Origin: Gaeumannomyces sp. JS-464 | Lineage: Eukaryota > Ascomycota > Sordariomycetes > Magnaporthales > Magnaporthaceae | Direction of reading: 5' to 3' | DNA length: 64,000 nt | Assembly (NCBI GenBank): GCA_002197995.1 | Contig: NGZR01000004.1 | Span: 5,022,001-5,086,000 of the forward strand | Part shown: positions 23,183 to 32,676 of the stretch, piece by piece | Layout: every line of letters begins with the position of its first letter | Numbering within the stretch: position 1 is the first letter of the stretch | Notes under the pieces: generated by a model | What the model was told of the DNA's origin: nothing | The model's input: the letters and a program-made list of their open reading frames with translations, nothing else | The model's database searches: none | Made by a program: the position numbers and the translations under genes

Positions 23183-24199
23183 ATGCTTCCTCTCGCTGTC
23201 TTGTCGCTCGTTGCGGCCGCCACAGCCAGCGCTATCCCGGCCCCCCGCGCCAACGCGTGCACCTCGCCCGAGGTCCGCAAGGAGTGGCGCGAGCTGTCGA
23301 TGGACGAGAAGGCCGAGTACCTCCGGGCCGCCAAGTGCCTGCGCGAGCTGCCCAAGCAAAAGTACGCCGACGTGGCCGCCGTGACGACGCGCATGGACGA
23401 TCTCGTCTGGACGCACTTCTCCCTCAACCTCGACATCCACTTCGTAGCCAACTTCCTGCCCTGGCATCGCTGGTACGTCAAGTTGCACGAGGACCTCCTC
23501 AGGAACGAGTGCGGCTTCAAGGGCACCCAGCCCTACTGGGACTGGAGCATCGATGCCGACGCGCTTAACACGGTCAACTCCCCCATCTTTGACGCGGCGA
23601 CGGGCTTCGGCGGCGACGCCAAGCTCACCGGCAGCTCCGAGGCTGGGTTCCGGCGCTGCGTCGTCGACGGGGCCTTTGCCAACACCAACCTCACCATCGG
23701 CATGGGCTGGCCCGACGTCAACACGGCGGGCAACCGGAAGCACTGCCTCACGCGCGAGTTCAACGGCGGGCTGGGCCGCGACGACAAGGGCGAGATGATC
23801 CTGGGCGACATGCAGGCGGCGGCCTACAGCAGCAGAGTCATGCGCACCATCGACGGCTTCCAGCGCTACTCGGACATGCACGAGATGCTCGAGGGCCTGC
23901 CGCACGCCCAGATCCACAGCATCATCTTTGGCGACATGGGCCCGGCCACGTCGCCCAACGAGCCCCTCTTCTTCCTGCACCACGGCAACGTGGACCGCGC
24001 CTGGGCCAGGTGGCAGGGTCGCAACGCGACGCGCCTGGCCGACTACTCGGGCTTCAACGACCGCAACATGATCAAGTCGGCAAACATTGACGACAAGATG
24101 CCCGTCATGCAGCTGGCCGATGTCGAGCCCGTGGTGAGGGACTACATGGACATCCAGGCCGGGCCGCTGTGCTACACCTACTCCAAGATGACCATCTAA
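23183..24199 (+). CDS. Secreted short tyrosinase
   Basis: An intronless open frame of 338 residues starting in a good context (caccATG). Residues 1-17 are a signal peptide. The type-3 copper sites are clear. CuA has His78, His86 and His95 in WTH...DIHFVANFLPWHRWY. CuB has His241 and His245 in PHAQIHSII and the His266/His267 pair in LFFLHHGNVDRAWARW. Tyrosinases hydroxylate monophenols and oxidise diphenols to quinones, feeding melanin formation or oxidising environmental phenolics. The protein ends soon after the CuB domain (YTYSKMTI), so it lacks the long C-terminal lid of mushroom-type enzymes. This and the signal mark it as the short secreted ascomycete class. It is unbroken, unlike many neighbours. 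Possible N-glycosylation sites include NLT and NAT. Confidence 0.92.
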   Translation: MLPLAVLSLVAAATASAIPAPRANACTSPEVRKEWRELSMDEKAEYLRAAKCLRELPKQKYADVAAVTTRMDDLVWTHFSLNLDIHFVANFLPWHRWYVKLHEDLLRNECGFKGTQPYWDWSIDADALNTVNSPIFDAATGFGGDAKLTGSSEAGFRRCVVDGAFANTNLTIGMGWPDVNTAGNRKHCLTREFNGGLGRDDKGEMILGDMQAAAYSSRVMRTIDGFQRYSDMHEMLEGLPHAQIHSIIFGDMGPATSPNEPLFFLHHGNVDRAWARWQGRNATRLADYSGFNDRNMIKSANIDDKMPVMQLADVEPVVRDYMDIQAGPLCYTYSKMTI

Positions 24200-24856
24200 G
24201 GAGTCGTTTTCTACATTATTCCAGCATGTCCATCTCGGACCTATTTCCTCACTTTTGGATGAGCCTTCAGACACGATTTTGCTTTTATTTAAAATATCCA
24301 GTTCGGCATCTCCACCGCAGTTATCATTTTCCCCAGGCATTTTGGAGCGTCGAAGCATTGTATATAGACATAGACGGTACGCGGATAGCCTGACATAAAA
24401 GAAACAAGGTCAAACTTCAAGAGAAAGAAAAAGAAAAAGAAAAAAAGGAGTACAATCGGCGTGCACGTCACCATCAAGGAATTGACGATCCTGTTACGAG
24501 CAAAATAAAATCTACAGCTGCCCCTGAAAGGGACCCTCAAGCCCCACCACGCCAAGCAGTCGGGATTTCCGGGTTCAGTGGAGTTCTCTCCCTGGCCCAA
24601 ACGGGAAGAAGCCCTGCGCCACCTCCAGACATTTCGCCAGGAATCACGACCAAGTACCGAGCTTTCTTCCTGTTTCTTCTGGGCAAACGGGCCTGTTTTT
24701 TTTATGTACTGAACAGGAAGGATGGAAGCTTCTCAAATTGTTGATACTTCGTGTAGTGGCGTGTAACTATTTTGGGTATCAAAAGCGATTGGAACAAAAG
24801 GGGGGGGAAAAAGAGAAAAAAAAAAGGAGCTATTCCCTCCTCGTCCATTACACCCC
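24200..24856. other. Convergent intergenic region
   Basis: Lies between the 3' ends of tyrosinase (plus) and the PTH11-like gene (minus). A-rich short tracts only. Confidence 0.5.
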
Positions 24857-26791
24857 TCATCTTTGGATGGGCGGGTACGACACGGCAAAAAAAAGTCTGG
24901 CGTCAGCCGGCGTCCGTCGCTGGGCCGGCCGATGGTGAAGGTGCCCGGGGCGGGCCGGCGCTCCCGGGTCCAACCCCTGCCAGGAGCCCACCATGGTCTG
25001 GTCGCTGCAGCTGTCGTCGCCGCAGCTGCTGTCCGCCGCGGTCACGTACCGCCGGCTATCTACCGCCGTCATATGACACTGCAAGGTGCCGTCGCCGATG
25101 CCCGCCTCGACGACGGTGACGACGCCCAGCGGCACACTCGCTTCTCTATCGCCGCCGCCGCAGCCGCCCTCGGACGTCGCAACTGAAGCCATCCGCCGGC
25201 CCTTGCTGGAGAACCAGCCGCGCGTCGGCGGCCCGCTCACGGCGCGGCTCTGCCGCCGGCTGTGACGGCCCTTGCCCGTGCTGCCGCTGGTGGTGCTCGT
25301 GACGGTAGTGGCAGTGGTGCTAGCCAGGCCCCTGGGCGAGGTCGCCGCGGCGCCGAGGCGGCAGTAGGAGGACGAGAAGCGCTTGGAGGCGCGCGCCACG
25401 GCCTCGGGCAGGGCGCGCACGGCGGCGACGCGCATGGCGGGCAGGCACGCGCACACTATGCCCACGTTCATCTCGAGCGCGGACCAGACGACGACGGGGT
25501 ACTAGTCCCAGGTCGGGTTGTCGGACCGAAGCCGGCGAGCGTCCGGAGCCGGAGGATGCTGATGACGGTGACGAAGAAGCCGACGCAAAACATGCCTGCG
25601 ACGAGCAGCCTCCTCCACCTGCACAGGTCGAGGCCCGCGATCTGGGACAGGGGCAGGTACAGCATCCACAGGTCCATGGCGATGCCGAGCACGGCGTTGG
25701 ACCAGACCAGCGCGGCGCCGTCGATGCACCTGCCCGGGTGGCGGCCGTCGTACTGGGTCCAGTAGAAGCCGACCGGGGCGCATTGGGCGAGGGCGGCGAC
25801 GACGAAGGCGACTGCCATGGCGACGTTGAAGGCGAGCGTGCCCGAGAGCACGCGGCGGAGGTCGAGGCGGCCGCCAAAGATGGTGGGCTGCAGGCCGCGG
25901 CCGGTGAAGACGCGCATGAAGAAGAGGATGATGGAGATGCGCATCATGCTGGCCACAGCGAAGTAGATGGGTTCGGCGAAATACCAGTACTGTGTGCAGG
26001 GGAAGAGGAAAAGCCCGTTAGTCCCCTAAAGTTTCACTTCAAGGCAGGTGAGGGAAAAGGGCGAGCCTACAAAGGCGCAGTTGCGAATCCGGCCCATGGA
26101 CAGCACCCAGGCGTCGCGCCCGAGGCCGGCTTTGACCATTAGGACGCCGCAGAGGTACGTCTTGGGCAGCAGCATAACATATGCCGTGAAGATGGCCAGG
26201 TCGTCCAGCCCCAAGGTGCTCATGCCCCCGCCGTCGTTTGCAACCGTTTTGGACAGCAGTCTGGTTAGGACGGCAAGGCCCGAGATGGTCATGAGCACGA
26301 TCTGTTGGATCCTGTAACTGCGGCCCAGGTCACGGACGGGGGCGCCGCACGCGTTCTTGAAGAAGGTTTTGGTCGTCACTGATTGCGGTTTCCTGTTAGC
26401 TTATTGCAACTGCAGAGCATAGTCGCCCTGGCTGGCCATGGGTTGGTGTGCTTATGAAGAGCATCCTGCAGCGAACATGACAGCTTGCCGCAGTGGCCAA
26501 AAGTGTTTATCGTGGCTTCCTCTGAGCAGATGCAGGCCGTGTCTGTCGAGCTCATCCTCAAGCACGTAGATGCCTTCATGGCGGGTTGTGCGCATGGAAG
26601 TTGCGCGATAGTCCTGCTGGTTAGCCTGGAGGAAAGAAACAAACGAGGGGTGTTCGAGGCAAGGTGGATGTCGGGAAGCCTACAGCGCATTGTGGGAGTG
26701 CAGCCAGCGCCGGACTTATGCTGCCGTTCTGTGCCTTGACTGCCGCGGCGATGGCGAGGCCACAGGAGAGGGCCGCTATCCTTAACTTCAT
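24857..26791 (-). pseudogene. CFEM-domain PTH11-type receptor, damaged
   Basis: The minus-strand start MKLRIAALSCGLAIAAAVKAQ is a signal peptide. A CFEM domain follows (LPQCA, then CAQPAMKASTC, DTACICSEEATINTFGHC and GKLSC). After this come seven membrane spans in the style of PTH11 receptors: RIQQIVLMTISGLAVLTRLL, LGLDDLAIFTAYVMLL, a WYFAEPIYFAVASMMRISII segment and VVVWSALEMNVGIVCACLPAMR. A Ser/Arg-rich cytosolic tail ends at 24857. PTH11-type proteins sense host or surface cues through G proteins. Damage: the first CFEM intron does not close in phase. The donor after the CFEM exon reads ATAAGC where GTAAGC would keep the frame. Near 25505-25525 there is both a frame change and an in-frame TAG. 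It is probably non-functional, though part of this could be sequence error. Confidence 0.7.
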
Positions 26792-28324
26792 CTCGTTATT
26801 TTCTGCTTTTTGTCGGGACCGGCACCCGGCAGTATTTGGCATACGCATTTCCCTGGAATTCGAGATGTTCAGGATGTCGTTTGACAAAAAGTGATAAAGC
26901 CACTTACGAATGGCGGGAAAGTCGAAAAGGGTCACCACGCGGGGAGGCCTACGCCATATGGAAGTCGAGGCCGCGGCGCACCCGCGCATAGCGAATCCAC
27001 GTGGATATTGGAAAAGCCAAACTCAAGGTCCTCTGCATTTCGGGTACTTTTCTTCTGGGACCGAGGGTTAGGTTGACCACGGAGGGCGTGTGGTGGGCCG
27101 TTTCCTGATCTCCTTACCCAGACTTAGCTGCGCCCGCCGCTGCGCCGGCCACATCGGATGTGAAGGACGCCTCGCGTGAGGGTGTGTGCAGACAAGAGTC
27201 GAATTTGGAATCCGCCTGGGCCATCCTATGGAGAGATGAAATCCCTCCAATGGGCCCGGAACTGGTCCTCGCCCGGACTCGCTTCCACTTCCTACGTGGA
27301 CCCCCAACAACGACAACAACCATTTCAGCACGTCCAAGGCTACCCTCGCTCGCCGCGCTCCTCCCTTTTAACCGCCGGCCAGGTCAGCGAGGGCCCCGAA
27401 AGCGGCCTCAGCACGGCCGCGTGGCCGACGTACGCGCCTAATCGCAGCCAGGGCGGCAGGGCCACGCTCTACTCGTCGTAGGCATAAATCGGCAGGAACC
27501 CGGTTCGGGTTGACGGCGCAGGGTGGCTATTGTGTATCTCGGTGACTCCAGCGCGTTGGATTTACGCAAAGCTCGCCTGAAATTACACCCGACGATGGCA
27601 TGTAGGGGATAAATGTAAACGAGCCTTATCGCAAACGATAGCCTCATCGTCTCGTTGACGGCCCAGCCTCACCCCTGCTTGCCGCCGAGGCACAAAAACT
27701 CCCGCCCTACTTCTGGAAGGCCTATCTTGCGTCATCATGGACAGAAAGGTCGCTTTCTCCACGTAACAATACCCGATAGTCAAGACAGAGTCAGGCTGCA
27801 GACCTGGTACGGTTAAACTACCTGCTGCTATCCTTCTTCCTCCTGGTTTCCAACGCCAATAAGAAGGCTTCTTCTTCGTCGTGAGGTAGCGATAAATCCA
27901 TCCACCACCTTCCATTCCCATGAAAACCCTTAGGCAGCCTTCTATCTTCGTTGCTGACATGGCCATCCATTGCTGTCCGGTTTATGAACGGACCACCGCC
28001 CATTCAATTGTTTATCAATTGATTTTCCGCTCTTACTAGCCCACGCAATGTTCGCCGTCTCGCGGTTCGCTCGTCCGCCGTCAATAGGTCAGGCCAGTGA
28101 AGTAGCCTCAAGATCGAGAGCAAGTAAGTAAGGTCTGCCAAGCTGGTTGGCATATAAAAGCCCTTTCTTTCTGGCATCTTGCCATAAAATAGATCTCGGC
28201 TTACTGGCGGAGAGCAACTCGATCATCTCTCGGTATATCATCTACGCAAAAGCAGCCGCGTGCACCATCCCCTGAAAGTAAGAAAGCAGCAACCGACATA
28301 CACTTTCGGTACCGGGGCCCTTCG
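26792..28324. other. Intergenic, nothing supported
   Basis: About 1.5 kb with only short open frames. A plus-strand TATAAAAG near 28151 is not followed by a credible gene: the long plus frame beyond it is antisense to the PHP relic. Confidence 0.5.
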
Positions 28325-29040
28325 CTAATAACTCCAGCCTCGCCTCCAGGCCGCCAGTCCTCGAAACCGTGTCTCCAATCCGCGCAAAGAGGGGCCCTCC
28401 TCCTCGGCGCCGCCGACCCTGCCGCCGTAGACCGGGAGTTCCATCTGCAGGCCCGGCGGCTCGACGATGTAGACGCGCACCGCGCCCTCAACGGTGGCCG
28501 CGCTCCCCCAGACTGCGCCCCTTGACGTACGTCGTCGGCCGCCCGACCATGCCGGGCGGATCGTGCGAGTCGCTGCCGCCGGCCCCCGCCACGCGCTTCC
28601 CCCTTTACAAGAGGCTCTGCCAAAGCGCGGAGGCCGGCTCGTTGAGGTCGGTTGGCGCCGTGGCTGTTCCACACCTGGATGGCGTCCTGGTGCCGGCGCA
28701 CCCGGCGCAATCTGTGAACGGGCGGCTGATCGACACCAGCCCGCCCGGCCGCCTGGCCCTTTGCGCGGCCGCCCGCGTACCTGCTTTCCACGCCCGTCTC
28801 GCTGACGGGGCCGTACCGCCACTCTACAATCTGCCCGCGCTCGGTCCCGAGCGCCTGCCAGTGCCCGAACCGGATGGTCACCTCCATGCCACAAACGACC
28901 AGCATGTCGTCGGGCGCGTAGGCGCCACAGAGATCGTCGCCCAAGCGTGAGCTGTGTTCGGTGGGGAAGAAGAAAGTCGAGCCCCTGGGGGCGCACGTTG
29001 GCGACCTGCTGCTCGGGCGTGTGTAGACAATTTGATATTC
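28325..29040 (-). pseudogene. PHP-domain metal-dependent phosphoesterase relic
   Basis: Read on the minus strand over all three frames, the pieces line up as a PHP-domain protein of the CehA/McbA type. Pieces in order are HTPEQQVANVRPQGLDF, the EHSSRLGDDLCGAYAP region, LVVCGMEVTIRFGHWQALG, a PFTDCAG stretch and then DAIQVWNSHGANRP. The series goes on with DLNEPASALWQSLL, the metal-site block GGSDSHDPPGMVGRPTTYV and VEGAVRVYIVEPPGLQMEL. The GxSDSH motif is the usual metal ligand of this family. At least three frame changes break it, and the N-terminal HxHxxxSDG metal motif is missing upstream of 29040. So it is a truncated dead gene. A 193-codon plus-strand frame over it is a shadow. Confidence 0.65.
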
Positions 29041-29736
29041 CCAACAAACGAGTTTCTGCTCTCCTGTTTGTCTTTATCGCTCTCCTACGCTCGATCACCC
29101 TTGTCATTTTATCAATAACGACTCGATGCATCTACTCGCTCCAAAGACGACCAAATCTCACCCACCTAGCCGAGTTCCACAACAAGTATTGCTTTCCCGC
29201 ATCTTTTAACCAAGTCATTTCACAGCTTGCGGCCATTCGATAACTCGATAATTGCATCACGCAATCGGGCAGCCTCGAGCAAATCGCGCCTATAAATAGG
29301 AGATCGACATGCTTTCCCTATCGATAACAGGACTCCTGCAGCTGTATCTCATACGAATTCGAGTGCCACAATCGCACAAAACGGGCACTTTCGCCGACTA
29401 CCAGGACACATGCCTCTAGCCGTGGCCATCTTCAAGAAATGTGCGCAAGTCATTACGCCTACTTCCGTTGCGCTCGATACCACCGCTACCGCCGAGAGAG
29501 CCCCCTTCGCTATGTTTACAGCGACTTTTGCGAACCCGTCTGGCTCAACTCATTGCAGGGACCTTGCCCGACCAACCGACTCGTCTAGGATAGGACAAAG
29601 AACGATGGCTCCAGGGCCTATCCTGCTTGCCGGCTAGAAGGGGGGTAAGCTTGGCGGACGCATAGTTACTTATTTAACATGCACGGGACTGTGCTTCAAC
29701 GGTAGAGAATTGACCGGTACAAGCCGGATCCGTACC

Positions 29737-29769
<33 letters not shown>

Positions 29770-30036
29770 CGTCTTGTGGATAACTGGGAGATATTGCTGG
29801 CTTGCATTGGATCCACGACACTGGATCAACGGCACTGGATGCATGTCGGGGTGACATTCGCGGCGATTAGACCACTTGACAAACAGCCGACAGACTATCC
29901 TGGCATGCCGGATGTGCATTGGCGATGAACAGAAAATAACATAAGATTCGTATAATATGAACGGAAATCATGACAGAATATGTACAATCGAAGTCATTAA
30001 TAACCAAACCATCACTCCCCCTCCAGCCAGGCCGGC
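29041..30036. other. Intergenic, with possible small promoter
   Basis: About 1 kb. TATAAATAGG on the plus strand near 29291 precedes a 75-codon frame at 29410-29637 (MPLAVAIFKKC...) by about 120 bp. The product has no known features, so I do not call it a gene. The 28-A run listed separately lies here. Confidence 0.4.
29737..29764. repeat. 28-base poly-A run
   Basis: A pure run of 28 A, preceded by a short hairpin (ggtac/gtacc arms). It could be a retroposon tail, but no matching target duplication was seen. Confidence 0.9.
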
Positions 30037-30920
30037 CTATACCTGAGACGCGATGAAGGCGACAGCCTCAGGGACGCGCGCCTGGTACTCCATGTGCTTG
30101 CTCGTAATCATCAGCGAGCCCTCGCACACCTCGTCGCCCTCGTTGCAGATGATCAGGGTCCTGGCCGCGTCGAAGCCGGGGATGCGGCCGCCGTCCTGCT
30201 TGTTCTGGGTGTCGCCAAAGGTGACGGCGGCGGCGATGTGCGTCTTGACGTTGGCCGACGCGCCCTGAACGGCGCGGTGCACGAGCGCGGCGCCCTGGCT
30301 GTAGCCCGAGACGACGATGCGCGCCTTGGGGCACTTGATGGCCACGTCCTTGATGAGGGCAGTGAAGTCGCGCGCCTCCATGCCCATGGCGCCGCCCGGC
30401 GCCAGGTTGCCCGCCAGCATGGCCGAGTACGACATGCCCTGCGCGGCCACGCGGTTGGCGCCGAACTTGGCCTTCATGGCGTTGGCCAGGTCGGGGCCGG
30501 GCTGCTGACCCTGTTTTGGGTGGAAAGAAATGGGGGTTAGTGGGTGTTTTCCTTTTGTTTTTGGTTCGATGCGACGTTGAAGCTTTGGGAAGGGTGTTTC
30601 CCTGGCTGCGACGCTCGAGGCCGTGCGGTGCCAGGGCGGGAAAGAAAACAAACAGGAGCTCCCAAAAATAAAACGAAACAAATTTGCGGGCAGGGGACCA
30701 CTGAATAAGACGAGTGACATACCATGTTGCCGTCCTGGGTCGACCCACGTGCGAACAGGAGCACGATATCCCTGCAGGGGCCGTTCTTGAACTCGTTTGC
30801 CTCTGTCCCGACAGTCTGGCGCGCCAGGATGCGGCTGGGGAGGCTGTTTTCGATTTCGGGAATGGGAGCGGCCGAAGCGTAGGCCACTAGGGCGACGGTG
30901 GCGGCGAGAGGGAACTTCAT
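30037..30920 (-). CDS. Cutinase
   Basis: Two exons, 30920-30723 and 30510-30037, with a 211-bp intron (GTATGT to AACAG) in phase, giving 223 residues. The signal peptide is MKFPLAATVALVAYASA, followed by a short propeptide ending near RQT. The family blocks are present: ARGSTQDGNMG (oxyanion region), the serine motif GYSQG with Ser137, Asp192 in GDEVC and His205 in SKHMEYQARV. Conserved disulphide Cys include those in GPCRD, IKCPK, ICNEG and DEVCEG. Cutinases are secreted serine esterases that hydrolyse the plant cutin polyester and related esters. The gene is intact. Its 5' leader is unusual: a nine-unit 17-bp tandem repeat begins only 27 bp upstream of the start codon. Confidence 0.92.
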
Positions 30921-30946
30921 TTTTGTGATGGCGGAAGGTGTGCAAT

Positions 30947-31099
30947 GACAGTAGGAAATTGACGACAGTAAGAAAATGAAGACAGCAGGAAATCGATGGC
31001 AATAAGAAAATGATGACAGAAGGAAAATGAAGACAGAAGGAAAATGAAGACAGAAGGAAAATGAAGACAGAAGGAAAATGAAGACAGAAGGAAAATAAT
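30947..31099. repeat. Nine 17-bp tandem repeats in cutinase leader
   Basis: Units of 17 bp (GACAGAAGGAAAATGAA on the plus strand) start at 30947, 30964, 30981, 30998, 31015, 31032, 31049, 31066 and 31083. The four nearest the gene have diverged; the five distal ones are nearly identical. On the gene's strand the unit is pyrimidine-rich. It occupies positions -27 to -179 of the cutinase. Confidence 0.9.
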
Positions 31100-32676
31100 G
31101 GTTGGATGGCTGGCTGGATGAGGATAAAGCAGATTCTTCACCACCATCAAGGCAGAGGAGCGAGGCCTTTATCTATTCCAAGAGGATGCCATGGCCGTCG
31201 AACTGGAGCACACATCGTCTCCCGCCGAGTCGCGACGCCGTTCCCCCGAATGGGAAGGCCACGAGCTCGAAGCGCAGAGACGCTATGAAACTGATTGGAG
31301 AGCAAGCAGAAAATAGAACTGGCAACGGATACTACCATCTCCCCTGGCTGACGAGGATGGAGTCCCGCTGCCGAGCTGCAGGAGGATCTGCAGGCACCGA
31401 GCGCACTCCCACCCGGTTTACGTTTATCTTGGCCAGGAAACCTGGGGATTTCTAGTGAGTACAGTATACGGAACGATCCGCCAGAAAAGGAAAGGATGGC
31501 GTGGAAGGTGCGAGGAAGGTCGTAGTGAAGACCCCCTGGCGCAGACCATCGTGTCGACAACGGACGAAAAAAGAAAAGGATGGTCAAGAAACGAGAGATA
31601 GGGAAGCAACAAACGAGCCAATCACCGAGACCGTGCCCCTGGATGTAACTGTACCTGAAAATCCCCACAAGTGTCGGTCGCACAGACGCGGGGGTGGAGC
31701 AATTTATTGAGGTTTTCACATCGTGGTTCGAATTCTTGGAGGGGCAGGCAGAAACAATGTGACAGGCGCAAACATCTTGTGCATCGCAAACGCAACCGAA
31801 GCAACGTCGCACGGATGAAGTGGATGTTGTGATGCTACGCAAAAAGCGGGAAAAGGGAACAAAAAGAGCCGCCGCCGTATCAGCCGGCATTCAAGCCACC
31901 ACTACCCAATGCCGCAGATGACCACCGAGAGATACCCAAGAAGGTTTGGCACGCCTATTTTCGTGTCTCCGTCTGTGCGTGCTTGCGGCAGGCTGACGCG
32001 TCGACGTGGGAGCCAAGCCGCGACACCGACCGCACCCCGTCGCCGACTCCCAGCACAGAGCCCGTTGGTTGGGCGTCACCAGCGGCTCGCGGCGTCGAGG
32101 GCCATGGCGAGCGCCACCGCCACGGCAAACAGCTACACAAAGGCCGAAGTGGTGACCAGGACCTCGGCGATCTTGGACGGCTGGATCGCGTCTCCGCTGC
32201 ACGCAACGCCGCCGATGATTAGCCACGCGCCATGGAGATGCTCAAAGCGGTGACCAGGCCGCTGTATGCTGGCCCGTTGGCGGTGGCCTGCGGGCGGGTT
32301 ATTTTGATGTCGAAACGACTGGCCATGCTGTCTAGCTTCGTCGACTGATGGTTGGCAATGGATCTGATGGCGCGAGAGCAAGCAGCAAAGAGAAAGTTCT
32401 GTGTTCAATTTTCTGCTATTCGGCGCTGCGGGCGTTCCGTTTCGTCAAGATGCCAGGCATCAACCAATCCTCAAGAGTGCCCATCAGCAGCTCCCCGAGG
32501 AAGCATCCCCTTTCCATCAACACGTGCTGCCCAAACCAGAACGGCACCTGCACTTGGAAGCTTGACGTCACCAGGGACTCCAGGGCGAAAGGACATGTTG
32601 GCGCTATTGGAAAGCACGCCATCTGAGAGTTAGGTTTCTGTTCTCTAGGGCGCCACTTCACCGCCCAGGCCGCCCC
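31100..32676. other. Intergenic, open frames not supported
   Basis: About 1.5 kb upstream of cutinase and downstream of the CoA-transferase gene. Minus-strand frames at 31147-31890 and 31891-32226 have no recognisable domain and uneven codon use. I leave them uncalled. Confidence 0.45.

Noticed and set aside
29690..29736. tRNA-like start and hairpin before the poly-A run (possible SINE)
   Set aside because: A D-arm-like stretch can be imagined, but no anticodon arm, B-box or target duplication could be found.
30961..31150. CRISPR-like regular repeats upstream of cutinase
   Set aside because: Units are contiguous 17-mers with no spacers, and the genome is fungal; it is a simple tandem repeat.
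31147..31890. 247-codon minus-strand frame
   Set aside because: No domain, no signal, starts inside pyrimidine-rich repeats, and composition unlike neighbouring genes.
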